DNA of 64,000 bases from Maniola hyperantus. Taxonomy: Eukaryota > Arthropoda > Insecta > Lepidoptera > Nymphalidae. Below the pieces are notes generated by a model. It did not search any database, had not been told where the DNA came from, and saw nothing but the letters and a program-made list of their open reading frames with translations. The stretch lies in contig NC_048554.1 of NCBI RefSeq assembly GCF_902806685.2, forward strand, positions 496,001-560,000, in the 5' to 3' direction. Made by a program: the position numbers and the translations under genes. Shown piece by piece: positions 1-10,043 of the stretch (within the stretch, counting starts at the first letter, position 1; every line of letters begins with the position of its first letter).

Positions 1-393
1 TTTTTGAAAGATAATATGCTAGTCAGAGTTCATTGCAACTTTGTTGCCTGTTTACTTTTGTAATTGTAAAGGTTGTAACACACTGTGTACTCATAAAGGT
101 GATACTGCACCTTACAATCATTTATTCAATTTTGGGAAGTTTATTTTGTTATATTTTGTTTACTATAGTAATAATATGTGCTTGTATTATTAACAATATT
201 TTGGAATTGGAACATAATTGATAAAATAGTTAGGATAGACTTAAGAATATTGTTTTTGTTGTGTATTTTGCTTGTGTATATTTAATAGTTTAAATAACTT
301 CTTTTGTGTTTGTGTTTAACCAATTTGTATAAGGCTAAACATAGACAGTTACACAAGCTCGATATTTTGTTAAATGTGTTTTGACTTAACACA
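1..393 (+). other. 5' untranslated leader of a Ty3/gypsy-type element
   Basis: AT-rich stretch before the gag ATG at 394, with no convincing ORF. It should hold the end of the 5' LTR or the leader of the element. I could not align it with the 3' LTR region starting at 5674, and I saw no clear tRNA-complementary primer-binding site. The 5' LTR therefore probably lies outside the window. Confidence 0.5.
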
Positions 394-1662
394 ATGGAAC
401 AGACTTTTGCCCAGTTTCATTCACTTTTGAAGGACGAATTGTGTTATGAGGTATCCATTCGTTCCGAAACTCCAGCACCTACAGTGCTAGGTTTAAAGAA
501 ACAGTTAAAACAATTAATTCAGGAAATTCCTTCTGAATCAATTTTAGAGACAGATTTCTCTTCTGAAAGTGAGTTAGGGGTTATTACTAAAAAACTTCAA
601 GACTTAGAAGATTTATTAAAAAAGTGTTCTGACACTAAAGATAGACATGCCCTCTGTAGGTCTAAAGCTTTAGCTTCACATTTGTACTTTAGAATTTTGA
701 GAATACAGTGTTCCGAACTCAGCTTAATAAGTAGGAAGAGTGAATTACATACAAAGTTGCAGAGTTTGATTTCCAGATTAGATGCTGACAATGAGTCGTC
801 TCACGACGAATCACTGGATTCCGAGAGTACCGCCGTTGACTGCACTGGTGATAAAAATGTTGCCAAGTGGAAGTTACATTTCAACGGACAGGGTGATCCG
901 CGCAGTTTCATCGAACGCGTTGAGGAATATAAAAGATCTTATGGCGTTTCAGATGGAAAATTATTTGTTTCTGCATTTCATCTTTTTACAGGCCGAGCAT
1001 TGTTATGGTACAGAGGCAACAAATGTCAAGTTTCGTCTTGGTCAGAATTGAAAACTTTATTTTTAGAGGAATTTGATGCAGTAGATTATGACTACAGGTT
1101 GCTAGGTGAAATTCGAGCAAGAACACAAGGCTCTGAAGAACCTGTGTCTATCTATTTCGCTATAATGTTTTGCATGTTTTCAAGGTTGTCAACACCACTT
1201 TCCGAAGAACAAAAGTTACAAATTTTATTACATAATATTCGCCCTTTTTACTCAGAACAATTAGCTCTTGTTGACATTAAGTCTGTCGCAATGTTGAAGG
1301 AAAAGTGTCGCAAACTAGAGGCTGCGAGGCAGCGTTCCGCCTTATTTTCTGAGCCTACTAACAGTAAGGCAACTTTAAGTTCAGAGTTTGCTTACAAACA
1401 AGTGACAAAACAGATAAACACACTTTCAGTCACACCTGCACCTAAGGTTGATACAAGTAAAGGCACTGATTTTTCGAAAACAAATAAACAACTATGTTAC
1501 AAGTGCGGCAAGGGTAACCATTCCTTTAAATTTTGCAGGACAGTTCCGAAATTTATTAGATGTTTTTCGTGTGGACGTCAGAACTTTACAGTAAAGACAT
1601 GTCCAAGTTGTAGTAAAAAGGCGATTAGTAAACCCGCTCCGGACAAAAATTCAAAAAACTAA
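394..1662 (+). CDS. gag: Gag polyprotein of a Ty3/gypsy-type LTR retrotransposon
   Basis: An intact 422-codon frame beginning at ATG 394. Gag packages element RNA into cytoplasmic particles. The N-terminal ~130 residues are charged and probably helical. Residues ~155-310 look like a retrotransposon capsid domain (a WKLHFNGQGDP..FIERVEEY-type stretch, then a WYRG motif). The tail carries nucleocapsid zinc knuckles. The first, from codon 368, is a canonical C-X2-C-X4-H-X4-C. The second, from codon 390, has the same cysteine spacing but Phe where His is expected, so it may bind zinc weakly. A further C-P-S-C follows. The frame ends at TAA 1660-1662, directly after a frameshift heptamer, so pol is probably made as a Gag-Pol fusion. 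No frameshift or internal stop is seen, unlike pol. Confidence 0.87.
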   Translation: MEQTFAQFHSLLKDELCYEVSIRSETPAPTVLGLKKQLKQLIQEIPSESILETDFSSESELGVITKKLQDLEDLLKKCSDTKDRHALCRSKALASHLYFRILRIQCSELSLISRKSELHTKLQSLISRLDADNESSHDESLDSESTAVDCTGDKNVAKWKLHFNGQGDPRSFIERVEEYKRSYGVSDGKLFVSAFHLFTGRALLWYRGNKCQVSSWSELKTLFLEEFDAVDYDYRLLGEIRARTQGSEEPVSIYFAIMFCMFSRLSTPLSEEQKLQILLHNIRPFYSEQLALVDIKSVAMLKEKCRKLEAARQRSALFSEPTNSKATLSSEFAYKQVTKQINTLSVTPAPKVDTSKGTDFSKTNKQLCYKCGKGNHSFKFCRTVPKFIRCFSCGRQNFTVKTCPSCSKKAISKPAPDKNSKN

Positions 1663-2648
1663 TTAGTAAGAACTGTGCAGAGACACAAGTAAATAACTTG
1701 GTCATTAACAACAAAACATCCCTTTTACCTGACACAGTTCTGTATTCAGTGGATAAACGAGACTTTAGGCCACATTTAAAGGTTTTTGTTGACGGTTTTG
1801 AGATTACAGGTTTACTAGATTCCGGTGCTTGCGCGTCAATTTTGGGTAACCAGGCGCACAAGGTTTTTTTGAAATTCGGTTATAAATTGCATAGCAGTAT
1901 TGATACCACATTTTCAGTGGCAAATGGAGACAAACTTGATTGCATGGGTTATATGTTTATTCCGATTACTTATAATTCCGTAACTCACATAATAAAATTT
2001 TTTGTAGTACCCTCTATAATAGCGGATGTTATTTTTGGCTGTGACTTTTGGAAAACATTTCAGTTAGCCCCTGGCATTTTTGATAATTTAGAATTAATTA
2101 AGGCACCTTCTCAATTTTACAATATTTGTGCGATTGATAATAAACAAATTCATACCATCACTTCTTTTGAAAACTTATCATCTCAACAGAAAGAATTAGC
2201 CCAGTCTGTAGTAAATAAATTTTTAGATATTTCTTCAACGAAAATTGGATTGGGTAGAACAAAATTAATTGAACATGTTATTGACACCGGTGATGCTTTG
2301 CCAATAAAAATAAAACAATATCCACTTTCTCCCGAAAAGAAGGAAGCTTTAAGTAAAGAGTTAGATAGGATGCTGGAAATGGACGTAGTTACTCCGAGTG
2401 AAAGCCCTTGGAATAACCCAGCAATTTTAGTGAAAAAGGCAAATGGAGACTGGAGATTTTGCCTAGATTGCAGGAAATTAAATTCAGTGACAAAGGGGGA
2501 TTCATACTCAATACCGTACATTCCACAAATTCTAGATAGCTTGAAAGAGGCAAGGTTTTTATCATCGATTGATTTAAGTTCAAGTTTCTGGCAAATTCCA
2601 TTAGCTAACGACTCTCAGGAAAAAAACCAGTTTTACAGTTCCTGGTAG
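1632..2648 (+). pseudogene. pol: Pol part 1: aspartic protease and N-terminal half of reverse transcriptase, ends at a frameshift
   Basis: This frame lies -1 from gag and opens after a stop at 1629. A retropepsin-like protease has its active site at 1818-1829, reading Asp-Ser-Gly-Ala (DSG rather than the commoner DTG). A linker follows, then the reverse transcriptase fingers: the 'PLSPEKKEAL' region, a 'VTPSESPWNNPAILVKK' stretch and 'DWRFCLDCRKLN', ending with the 'SIDLSSSFWQIP' palm motif that carries the first catalytic Asp. The frame then runs into a run of seven A residues (2620-2626) and terminates at 2646-2648. Downstream RT sequence continues in the +1 frame. The simplest reading is one extra A in the homopolymer. 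A -1 slip at this site would give the wrong frame, so the copy is probably dead unless the base is an assembly error. Confidence 0.85.
1653..1659 (+). promoter_or_regulatory. A_AAA_AAC programmed -1 frameshift site between gag and pol
   Basis: The gag codons just before the stop read (tc)A AAA AAC TAA, a textbook X_XXY_YYZ slippery heptamer in the correct phase. The pol frame is exactly -1 relative to gag and is open from 1632, so it overlaps gag by about 30 bases. No ATG is needed to reach pol. I did not fold the downstream RNA, so a stimulatory structure is not demonstrated. Retroelements commonly use this heptamer; its use here is inferred. Confidence 0.75.
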
Positions 2649-4848
2649 AGGGTTATTCAAATTTAAAGTCATGCCGTTTGGCCTATGCGGTGCACCAGCA
2701 CGACAGCAGAGGTTAATGGACCAGTTATTTAATCAAAATTTTTGTAGTGATATTGAAAATGGAATAGTATTTTGTTATATAGATGATATTGTTATTTGTT
2801 CTGCTGATTTTGAAACCCATTTAATTTTATTAAACAGAGTTCTGGATAAACTAAAAATGGCTCAACTATCCATAAATTTTGATAAATGTAATTTTTTTCG
2901 AAACTCTTTGAAATATTTAGGGTATATAGTGGATGAATTTGGTTTACGCACAGATCCTGGAAAAGTTGCCGCAGTTTTGAACTTTCCGACCCCAAAAACT
3001 GCACAGGAGGTAAAGATTTTCCTAGGCACTTGTTCTTGGTACAGGCGCTTTATTAGGAATTTTTCAACCATCGCTGCACCACTCAATAGACTAACGAGTA
3101 AAGGAAAGAACGCACCTAAATTTGAGTGGAGCGAACAGGCAGAGGTAGCATTTAATACATTGAAGAATGCGTTGGTAACCGCACCTGTTCTTGCGGTACC
3201 GAATTTTGAAAAACCATTCAAAATACATTGTGATGCTTCTGCATATGGTGTTGGCGGTATGCTAACGCAAGAAACCGATGGTTGCGATCATCCCATTGCG
3301 TATGTCAGTAGGAGCCTAAATAAAAACGAAAGGAATTACAGCGCGACGGAACGCGAGGCTCTAGCTGTGATTTTTGCAGTGGAGAAATTTCAGGCTTATT
3401 TTGGTTCCAAGCCAGTCACAATTATCACAGACCATGCATCCCTAAAGTGGTTCTTAAATTTAGAAAATCCCTCAGGACGTCTCGCCAGATGGGGTTGTAG
3501 ATTATCACAGTATAATTTTGTTATCGAACATAGGAAGGGTTGTGATAATGTAGTTCCGGATACCTTGTCGAGACTCATACACGTAGATGTAGTTGGGGAT
3601 CGTAATGATAACTCTAGTCAACAAGTTTTGGTAGATGACTGGTATGACAAAACATTTAATGGCTGTAAAATCAATCCAGCAAATTTTCCGAATTTTTGTA
3701 TTTTGAACGATAAACTATATCGTTACAGTAAATGTAAATACCAGCTTCTCAGTGAGTTCGACTGGAAAGAGGTAGTCCACAAGAACGACATCCTTAGAAT
3801 TATGCAACAAAACCATGCAGATGCAACTGCAGGTCATTTTGGTGTGTTCAAAACTCATCGCAGATTATCCCTCAGATATTTTTGGCGTGGTATGTATAAG
3901 GACGTGGTTGAGTACGTTAAGAATTGTGATACTTGCTCTGCGTATAAACACACGACATCAGCCACTCCAGGTCTGCTTGGGAAGCCTAAAGTCTGCGAGA
4001 GACCTTTTCAGGTCATTTCGGCTGATTTAGTCGGACCTTTGCCTAGGTCTAAATCAGGATTTACATTTCTTTTTGTGGTGACGTGTTGTTTTTCGAAATA
4101 TACAATGTTGTTTCCGTTACGGCGTGCCACAGGTGCCGCTGTTGTTAAAGCGCTAGAGAATTTTGTATTTTTGAACCATAGTGTTCCAGAGACTGTGATT
4201 GTGGACAATGGGTCCCAATTTACAGGATCTGAATTCCGTAATCTCATTAAGCGTTATAATATTCCGAAATTACACTACACACCACTGTACACTCCGCAAG
4301 TTAACCTTGTTGAGAGGTACAATAAGGTTGTTATGACTGCTGTAGCCGCTTTTGTGAAAGATAACCACAGGTCCTGGGACGAAAACCTGTACAAGGTCCA
4401 GTTCGCCATAAACAGTGCGGTTAATGAATCCACTGGATTCTCCCCGTTCTTCCTTGTCCACGCTAGAGAACCGGTTTTAAATGGTTCCTTCTATAAGGAC
4501 ACGGATAAGGAGTACGAGGCCGGAATTCCAAGGGAGGAATACGCAGGAAAGTTTGGAACTTTGGAGGACATATTTGGTCAGGTTAGGAGAAATTTGTTTC
4601 AGGCTCATGCAGAGTATGCAACGCATTACAACTTAAGGCGTAGGTCTGCAAGCTATTCTGTTGGGGATATAGTGTGGAAAAAGACCTATCCACAAAGCGA
4701 CGCTACAAATTTTTTCGCAGCTAAGCTGGCACCTAAGTATGAAAAGTGCAGGGTTGTCAAGGTTTTGTCACCTTTGGTTTACGAACTAGTTAGAGTAGCT
4801 GACAACCACCCAATAGGCACTTGGCATATTAAGGATATTAAGAAGTAG
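2629..4848 (+). pseudogene. pol: Pol part 2: RT palm/thumb, RNase H and integrase
   Basis: Continuation of pol in the +1 frame; residue numbers count from the ATG at 2671. The RT catalytic motif is Tyr-Ile-Asp-Asp at ~36-39. An RNase H domain follows, with a 'CDASAYG' motif at ~187 and later 'ITDHASLKWF'. The integrase has an N-terminal H-H-C-C zinc finger (His near 381 and 388, CDTC near 420). Its catalytic triad is Asp452, Asp512 and Glu548, with 35 residues between the last two (D,D-35-E). The frame ends shortly after a short basic C-terminal region; I see no chromodomain. Domain order PR-RT-RH-IN identifies Ty3/gypsy (Metaviridae-type) rather than Copia. This part is open throughout; only the junction near 2620-2626 breaks pol. 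No env-like ORF follows. Confidence 0.9.
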
Positions 4849-5673
4849 ATATTTGCCATTACTTAGTTTGGTCTAAACTGTTTGAATATTTAAGTTATCA
4901 ATATTCAATTAGGAATTTGAATGAGTGTAGTGATGTTCTGAGTTAACAGTTACATTACCATGGTTCAGTTGAGGATGAATGTAGTGGATGTATGTAGGGA
5001 TGAATATGTGATGATGGGAATGCTTGTGGTAGACCAACCGGTTGAGAAAGTAAAAATGCAAATATCGTACTTTGGGGATAACGAAAAGGGGGGGTTTTGT
5101 GTTTTGTTTTCGTTTTCCTTCTAGATAATGGATCATTTCTGTTATTTTTCCGATTCTGTTCTGAGATCTATTTTCTAGGAGAGTTATTTCGTTTTTTTTT
5201 TTCTCATATTCCGATTTTGATTCGGTTTTATTTTTCCGAATGGGATAGAGAACGGTTGCCATATAAGATGGACCCGTCCACAACCAGTTTTTCCGTATTT
5301 GTTGAGTAACAAATATTAAGATGGTAGTTTAAAAGAGTGAACCACCGTAGGCCTAGACGCATTCTATCAGTCAGCTGAAGAATGATGCCAAGATGTTTCC
5401 ACTCAAGTGTCTTAGACACCATGAAGTTTTTTTTTTTGTATATATTCTTTTTAGAAGTTAGGGTTGTGTAGTTAAGTATAATGTATAAAACCTTACACTG
5501 TTTTCAGTATATTTATTTTGTTAGACAATTTTCCTTGTTAGTAGTAGATGTGCGTTCACGCGTAACTTCTGTGTTTTTTTTTGTTTGTTTCAGGCAAATT
5601 GTTAGTAGTTGTTGAATGACGCTGAGGGCAGCGTGGTTCAACCTGTTGAACCTTTTCGTAGGAGGGGAAGTAT
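4849..5673 (+). other. 3' non-coding region of the gypsy element with polypurine tract
   Basis: About 820 bases with no usable ORF between the pol stop and the presumed 3' LTR. It includes T-rich tracts (near 5190 and 5430). An 11-base purine run, aggaggggaag at 5660-5670, lies just before a TGTGACG start, the arrangement expected of a plus-strand primer (PPT) beside the U3 boundary. An env gene could have been lost here, but nothing shows one was present. Confidence 0.6.
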
Positions 5674-5940
5674 TGTGACGTTGTAAATTTTGAACTACTA
5701 ATTAGCGTTTCGCTTTTAATTAAAATCTATTTTGTTCAAAGTATGTTGGTGCCACCTAGCATCAAGGTGCAGAACTACGCGTGGGTCGATGTTCAGAGTT
5801 CATTCGAGCCACAATAGATGGCGTTTGCTTCGTTGTCAATTGTCGTAATAATAAAACAAAATAATTAAATAAAACCATAATATCATTTGTTTATTGTTAA
5901 GTCATTAACAAAACGGTTCTTATAATATATCCTTAGGTTC
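5674..5940 (+). repeat. Putative 3' LTR of the gypsy element (right end not defined)
   Basis: Starts TGTGACG directly after the polypurine tract, as an LTR should. It contains aataataaaacaaaataatt-type polyadenylation-like sequence near 5850-5875. Without the 5' LTR in view the right boundary cannot be fixed, and the end given is approximate. Confidence 0.5.
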
Positions 5941-6424
5941 CGCAAATATTCAAAAATGAATTGGCTTCATGATCAAACTAAATGAGAGCGGCCACACTCG
6001 GGTTGCGTCTGGCAACACCGATTGCTGAGATTTAGAATTTTCCTGGAGTCAACATGTGAAGACGAATTTTTTTCGTTCCAGGAAAATCTCACTTCTTTTC
6101 GCCCATGGCTTCGCCTGGAAAAATACAATAGTCATAAATTTTAGTCATCCTAACGTATTTTCAATGTTTCATCAGTTATGGTGAGTGAAAAATCAAGTAA
6201 TGTGGATTCGACAAAATGGCGGTTTGGTTAGAGAAAATCCTAATCTCATGATTTCTTTCAGTTCCAGTTATTTTAACTTCCCAAATAAATGAGGATAATG
6301 GGTTGTGGGTGGACTTCTGAAAACCATTGGTGGCCAGGAGTTCAATAGGTGAGTTGTGTTTGATCGGGAAAATTCCACGTGTCGAAATTTTCACACAGCA
6401 CAAATTATAATCTTGTTTTTCTTT
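5941..6424. other. Unassigned AT-rich sequence
   Basis: No ORF, SINE, MITE or known repeat recognised. It contains two near-complementary segments (gaattttcctgga at ~6036 and tccaggaaaatctc at ~6078) forming a short imperfect hairpin. Confidence 0.3.
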
Positions 6425-6427
6425 GTT

Positions 6428-6542
6428 ACAGGGTTTACGTTTACGTTTTTAATTTTACGTTTACGTTTTACGTTTAGCTTCAGTTTTACGTTTTAGTTTT
6501 ACGTTTACGTTTACGTTTACGTTTACGTTTTACGGTTTTCGT
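6428..6542 (+). repeat. (TTTACG)n minisatellite
   Basis: Irregular array of TTTACG hexamers with TTTTACG variants, cleanest at ~6500-6530. It is not a telomeric TTAGG array. It ends at a unique-looking AT-rich region. Confidence 0.85.
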
Positions 6543-6612
6543 ATTTATTTCTTTTGCACATTCACGTTGACAACTTAATTGCTATGGATAAGACTTGGTG
6601 AAAATCTTTGTA

Positions 6613-6765
6613 ATGAAACATTTCGGTTGTGAAGAATCAAATAAATTGAGTTTTGGATCTTGGCCGATGCCGTCCAGCTACCTTGCAGTCTTCGCACCTA
6701 CAAGTAAGCAAATGTTTGTATCCTGCAACAGTTTAGTGAACCTTCTTAGTGTATGTGTACAGTAA
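6613..6765 (+). other. Short ORF of unknown nature (50 codons)
   Basis: ATG at 6613 to TAA at 6763-6765. The predicted peptide has a balanced composition (FGCEESNKLSFGSWPMPSSY region) unlike the low-complexity ORFs around it. A GT donor-like acaagtaagc lies inside it at ~6700. I recognise no family. It could be a chance ORF or part of an exon. Confidence 0.15.
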
Positions 6766-7133
6766 GAACCCTGTCTTTACTACTGAGCTTTTATTTTGAA
6801 ACAATTTTATGAATTTTACTGTGTCATTGTCTATTCCATGCCAATGGCATCTTAAATTTAAAACATAGTTTTATGTACTATCTACCTAAGGCATTCTAAT
6901 GTATCTAAATTAAGTCTTGGCATTAAGCTAGAATAACTAAGCATTATTAGCCATCACTATGTATTAAGCGACCCCGGTAAAAGTTACATTAAAAACAATT
7001 TTGCCTAACATCTAGCAAATTTCATTTATAACACCTCCTATACATTACAAGGGAGTCGACGGCTAGCTTCTATTCTTTACTAGGTAGATAGATCAAGTAA
7101 AGTAAATTATTTTTTTTCTCTAATCTTTGTAAG

Positions 7134-7392
7134 GTGGTAGATTATTCCGTATCCGGGTATATTTCTATTCCGCCCGATTTACCACCCTTACAGCAACACG
7201 CCTTGTTCGAAGACTTTGGTCTTCAAGCACTAAGGAATTTTGGACGAGAAGTAATGTGTATCATATTTATACAAACCAGATTTGTATCGCATACCAATTG
7301 CCGCCCTCACGCATCGAGGTCGCGTAACTCAAAGTCTGCCTTATCGGCTTTTATTTGCGTCACTCATCCAGGAAGAGTTAAGGGAAATTAAT
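7134..7392 (+). pseudogene. Possible coding remnant or exon of unknown function, frame-shifted
   Basis: A polypyrimidine tract ending in ...tttgtaag is followed by a frame with protein-like composition (SGYISIPPDLPPLQQHALFE, then FGLQALRNFGRE). From about 7264 the protein-like reading moves to another frame (YRIPIAALTHRGRV, then SLPYRLLFASLIQEELREIN) ending beside a tcg/gtaaga donor-like site at ~7400. One explanation is an old coding segment with a frameshift between the two halves; another is two small exons, but the gap (~30 bases) is too short for an intron. I do not recognise the protein, and no neighbouring exon was found. Confidence 0.25.
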
Positions 7393-7835
7393 ATCACCTC
7401 GGTAAGATAAAACTTCGTCTAATGATGATGGAAGGCGTATGGGTCATTAAGCGTTTGAGAGATGGCGACAATTGTTGTTCCCGACATTGTTGCGTCATAT
7501 CACAACGTCATAATGTGTAAGTATCAATATTAATCTCTCTCTTACATACTAATTTAAGAGTTTATTTGATGTACAAATGAATATCTATGTCTGTAGTTTT
7601 TCAGATTTCTGTGAAAATGTTACTAGGGCTCAAAAGATTACATACAAATCTTTGAGCGCGTGTTATTTGTTTAACTAATTACCATATAATGATATAAATG
7701 ACAAGATTCGAAATCTCGAAAATCGATATGAATGACCAAGCGAACAAAATTTTTCACGGTTTTGGAACCAAATAAATCAGCGCCACCTCTTAGATACTAA
7801 TGAACGACCCGTTTGAAATCCAGACGTCACTGAGG

Positions 7836-8877
7836 TGTATGCGGTGCACACAGACGACATCCCTACCCTCGCCGAACATTTGCGCGAGGGGGAGGAAGAC
7901 GTTCTGTAGTCGCTTTATGCTGACGACAGCGCGTATCTCGCGTCGTCATACCATCAGATCATCGCTACCAATCGCATGCAACGTCTGCTGGATTTGCTTC
8001 CGGATTGGCTGGATAAGTGGAGAATGGCAGTCAACGTGGGGAAGACTGCCGCGATCCTGTTCGGCATCCGGAAGCCTTTACGTCAGCTCCAACTGCGAGG
8101 GCAGGGCATAGAGTGGCAGACTTCGGTGTGCTACTTGGGGTGTCGCATCGACAATAGCCTGAGCATGATCCCCACTGTGAACCACGCCGTGGATCATGCC
8201 AAGGCTGCCACGTCGATGCTGTACCAGATCCTCACCTCAAGCCTCTCACTGAAGACCAAGCTCCGGATTTACGGAGCCTATGTCTGGTATGCTCTCTGTT
8301 CAGAACACCAGAAGAGCCGCTTACAAGTCCAGCAGAACAAGTGCCTACGCATGATCGTAGGAGCGCCGAGGTACGTGAGGAATGATGTCATTCATCGCGA
8401 CCTCAAGACGCCCACCGTGGAGGAGTACGTCCGTACACGACAACGGACCTTACACACACCTTCACGGCATCGCTCCGCTGACCATTCGACCACCGACCGG
8501 GCGTCCTCTGCCTCGGGAACTCCTACGATCTCCTCCACCACTAGCGTGGCACGCAGGCGATCCTAGCGATGATGATGACGACGCGAGACCCACCGGATTT
8601 GACACTATCTCCGCGCGCGATGGCCAGCCTATCGTCCGCAACGCGGAGATCACGACCGGAGCAGACACCACCCCCGCGCGCGACGGCGACTCTATCGCCC
8701 GCAGCGCGGGGAACACAACCAGCCACGAGGCCCCAAGCCAAGATGGCGGGCCCTAGCCGGTGAAATTCCGGCTAGAAGACCAACACCGGGGTAATTGAAT
8801 ACCCCGCGCCTTGCCCGGGTAAGGAGGCCCGTACCCCCGCTTGGCCTTCGGCCAACCGGAGAAGACCCTGTCTTCGT
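7836..8877 (+). mobile_element. 5'-truncated non-LTR retrotransposon inserted in repeat O, with target-site duplication
   Basis: Flanked by an 11-bp duplication: cgtcactgagg at 7825-7835 and cgtcactgacg at 8878-8888, one mismatch. The unfilled site at 20749-20759 has it once. The insert holds the end of a reverse-transcriptase ORF and a GC-rich 3' region. There is no poly(A) tail; it ends in a GC-rich segment with an inverted ttggccttcggccaa motif. It is much GC-richer than its surroundings, suggesting a relatively recent arrival or a GC-rich parent. Confidence 0.85.
7838..8566 (+). pseudogene. Reverse transcriptase fragment (jockey/CR1-like LINE)
   Basis: The RT catalytic motif Tyr-Ala-Asp-Asp is encoded at ~7917-7928, in a frame interrupted by a TAG about ten bases upstream. 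It continues into an open stretch (KWRMAVNVGKTAAILFG, then VCYLGCRIDNSLS and IYGAYVWYALCSEHQKS) typical of the RT thumb and C-terminal region of jockey/CR1-group LINEs. It lacks the endonuclease and most of the RT (5' truncation). A stop and frame drift mark it as dead. The clade call is from motif style only. Confidence 0.75.
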
Positions 8878-9124
8878 CGTCACTGACGTTGCATTGGTGC
8901 TAAAGCACCACTGAGTCGGTGCCATTTTGTTTGTTCAATGGCCCTGTCCTTACGAAGTAATCATTGCTAATTACTTATATATTTTATTAAATTGATGATA
9001 AAATCTCTGGTAAAAATTAAATTAAATTAAAAACACTGAGGTAAATTATATTACTTGCTGATGCTCACGACTCTGTTCGCGTGGATTAAGATTTTCAAAA
9101 ATAAAATGGGGCAAGCCTAGTCAG

Positions 9125-9290
9125 GTGATGACTAACAAGTCAGGCCTAGTCCTAGTCCTAGACCTAGGTCTACTTAATTGTTCTTTATTTGTATTATTAA
9201 TATTTTTCTGTTTTCCTTATATATAATTTATGTCAGCACTCAGCTACTTAAAGGCAATAAAATTTATGATTTGATTTGATTTGATTTGTG
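9125..9290 (+). other. Low-complexity AT-rich stretch
   Basis: Contains tandem ccta/gtccta-like steps (9145-9170) and a run of ttgatt pentamer/hexamer units (9268-9287) just before an RTE tail fragment. Otherwise nothing recognised. Confidence 0.4.
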
Positions 9291-9350
9291 TAGACTGTAG
9301 AAGCCGCTACAAGAGACCTATGTCCAGTCCTAAGTGCAGTGGACGTCTAT
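9290..9350 (+). mobile_element. RTE-clade LINE 3'-end fragment
   Basis: Matches the conserved end 'tacaagagacctatgtccag ... gtggacgtctatcggttga' seen at 24.8 and 36.8 kb, with substitutions and only ~60 bp kept. Confidence 0.7.
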
Positions 9351-9661
9351 CGGTTGACGAAAACGATAACGACCTTTATCTTAGCACCCGTATTAATAGA
9401 TCAGCATTGTTTCCCATAATAGATATTTCACATAGTTGAACTGTCGTCATCTGATGGGCCCGCAGTAAATATTGCATCACACCATACATATGCAATTGGC
9501 AATAACAAAGTGTAATGTAATAACAAGCCGTATCATAAATAATTCACGAAAGCTTCTTGGCATCGCTCTATCTGATAAACAAAGCAATTTTGTTTATGAC
9601 GGATCTATGGTACAAAAATGTGGAGAGTGACTGTCGGGTTACAGTCAGAGGGTTCCGTCCT

Positions 9662-9786
9662 AATCATCATCATCATCATCATCATCAACCGATAGACTCC
9701 ACTGCTGGACATAGGTCTCTTGTAGGGACTTCCACACGGCACGGTCTTGCGCCGCCTGAATCCAGCGGCTCCCTGCGATTATAAAG
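9662..9786 (-). mobile_element. RTE-clade LINE 3' end, minus strand, with (ATG)n tail
   Basis: Read on the minus strand it encodes the usual C-terminal 'SRWIQ...' region and ends with a (TGATGA)n tail, seen on the plus strand as (CATCAT)n at 9662-9687. It is truncated after ~125 bp. The HmRTE-like family has been described from butterflies; assignment is by motif. Confidence 0.8.
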
Positions 9787-9964
9787 AGCTATTATAAAAA
9801 GTCATGATTTTTATTTATTTTTTAACATAATAAATTATTAATGTCACGCTGCTGTACGAAAAGCGAATAATGACGTCACAATCCGTAAACAACAAATATA
9901 TTCAAGTTTGTAACTTAAAATACGTAATTTCTGCTGGAAAATATTTTTTTTGAAATAAAAGTAG

Positions 9965-10042
9965 TTGACGGCAATGGCAATGGGTGTCCCCCCACCTCAT
10001 ACGCCAACACGACATGTCGCGTACTATAGAGCAATTTGGTCT
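9965..10042. mobile_element. Fragment of inverted-repeat element H
   Basis: Ends with tgtcgcgtactata, the right terminus of element H at 14892-15033, and keeps part of its inner region (cctcatac, ggcaatgggtgt). The left terminus is eroded. Confidence 0.55.
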
Positions 10043-10043
10043 C

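Larger units (their letters stand above)
7720..8962 (+). repeat. Repeat O copy 1, split by a LINE fragment
   Basis: Bases 7720-7835 and 8889-8962 match the continuous sequence at ~20638-20833 almost base for base (for example the ttcacggttttggaacc and gccattttgtttgttcaatg stretches). Together they form a ~190-bp dispersed repeat of unknown class. The 1.04-kb piece between them is a later insertion. Confidence 0.85.

Noticed and set aside
1..230. 5' LTR of the gypsy element
   Set aside because: I could not align it with the 3' LTR region beyond a shared cagagttcatt. The 5' LTR is more likely outside the window.
4849..5660. env gene of an errantivirus-like element
   Set aside because: No open frame of adequate length and no signal peptide or membrane segments in this interval.
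8382..8763. Several GC-rich ORFs on both strands downstream of the LINE RT fragment
   Set aside because: Overlapping shadow frames in GC-rich LINE 3' sequence. Only the RT-bearing frame shows a motif.
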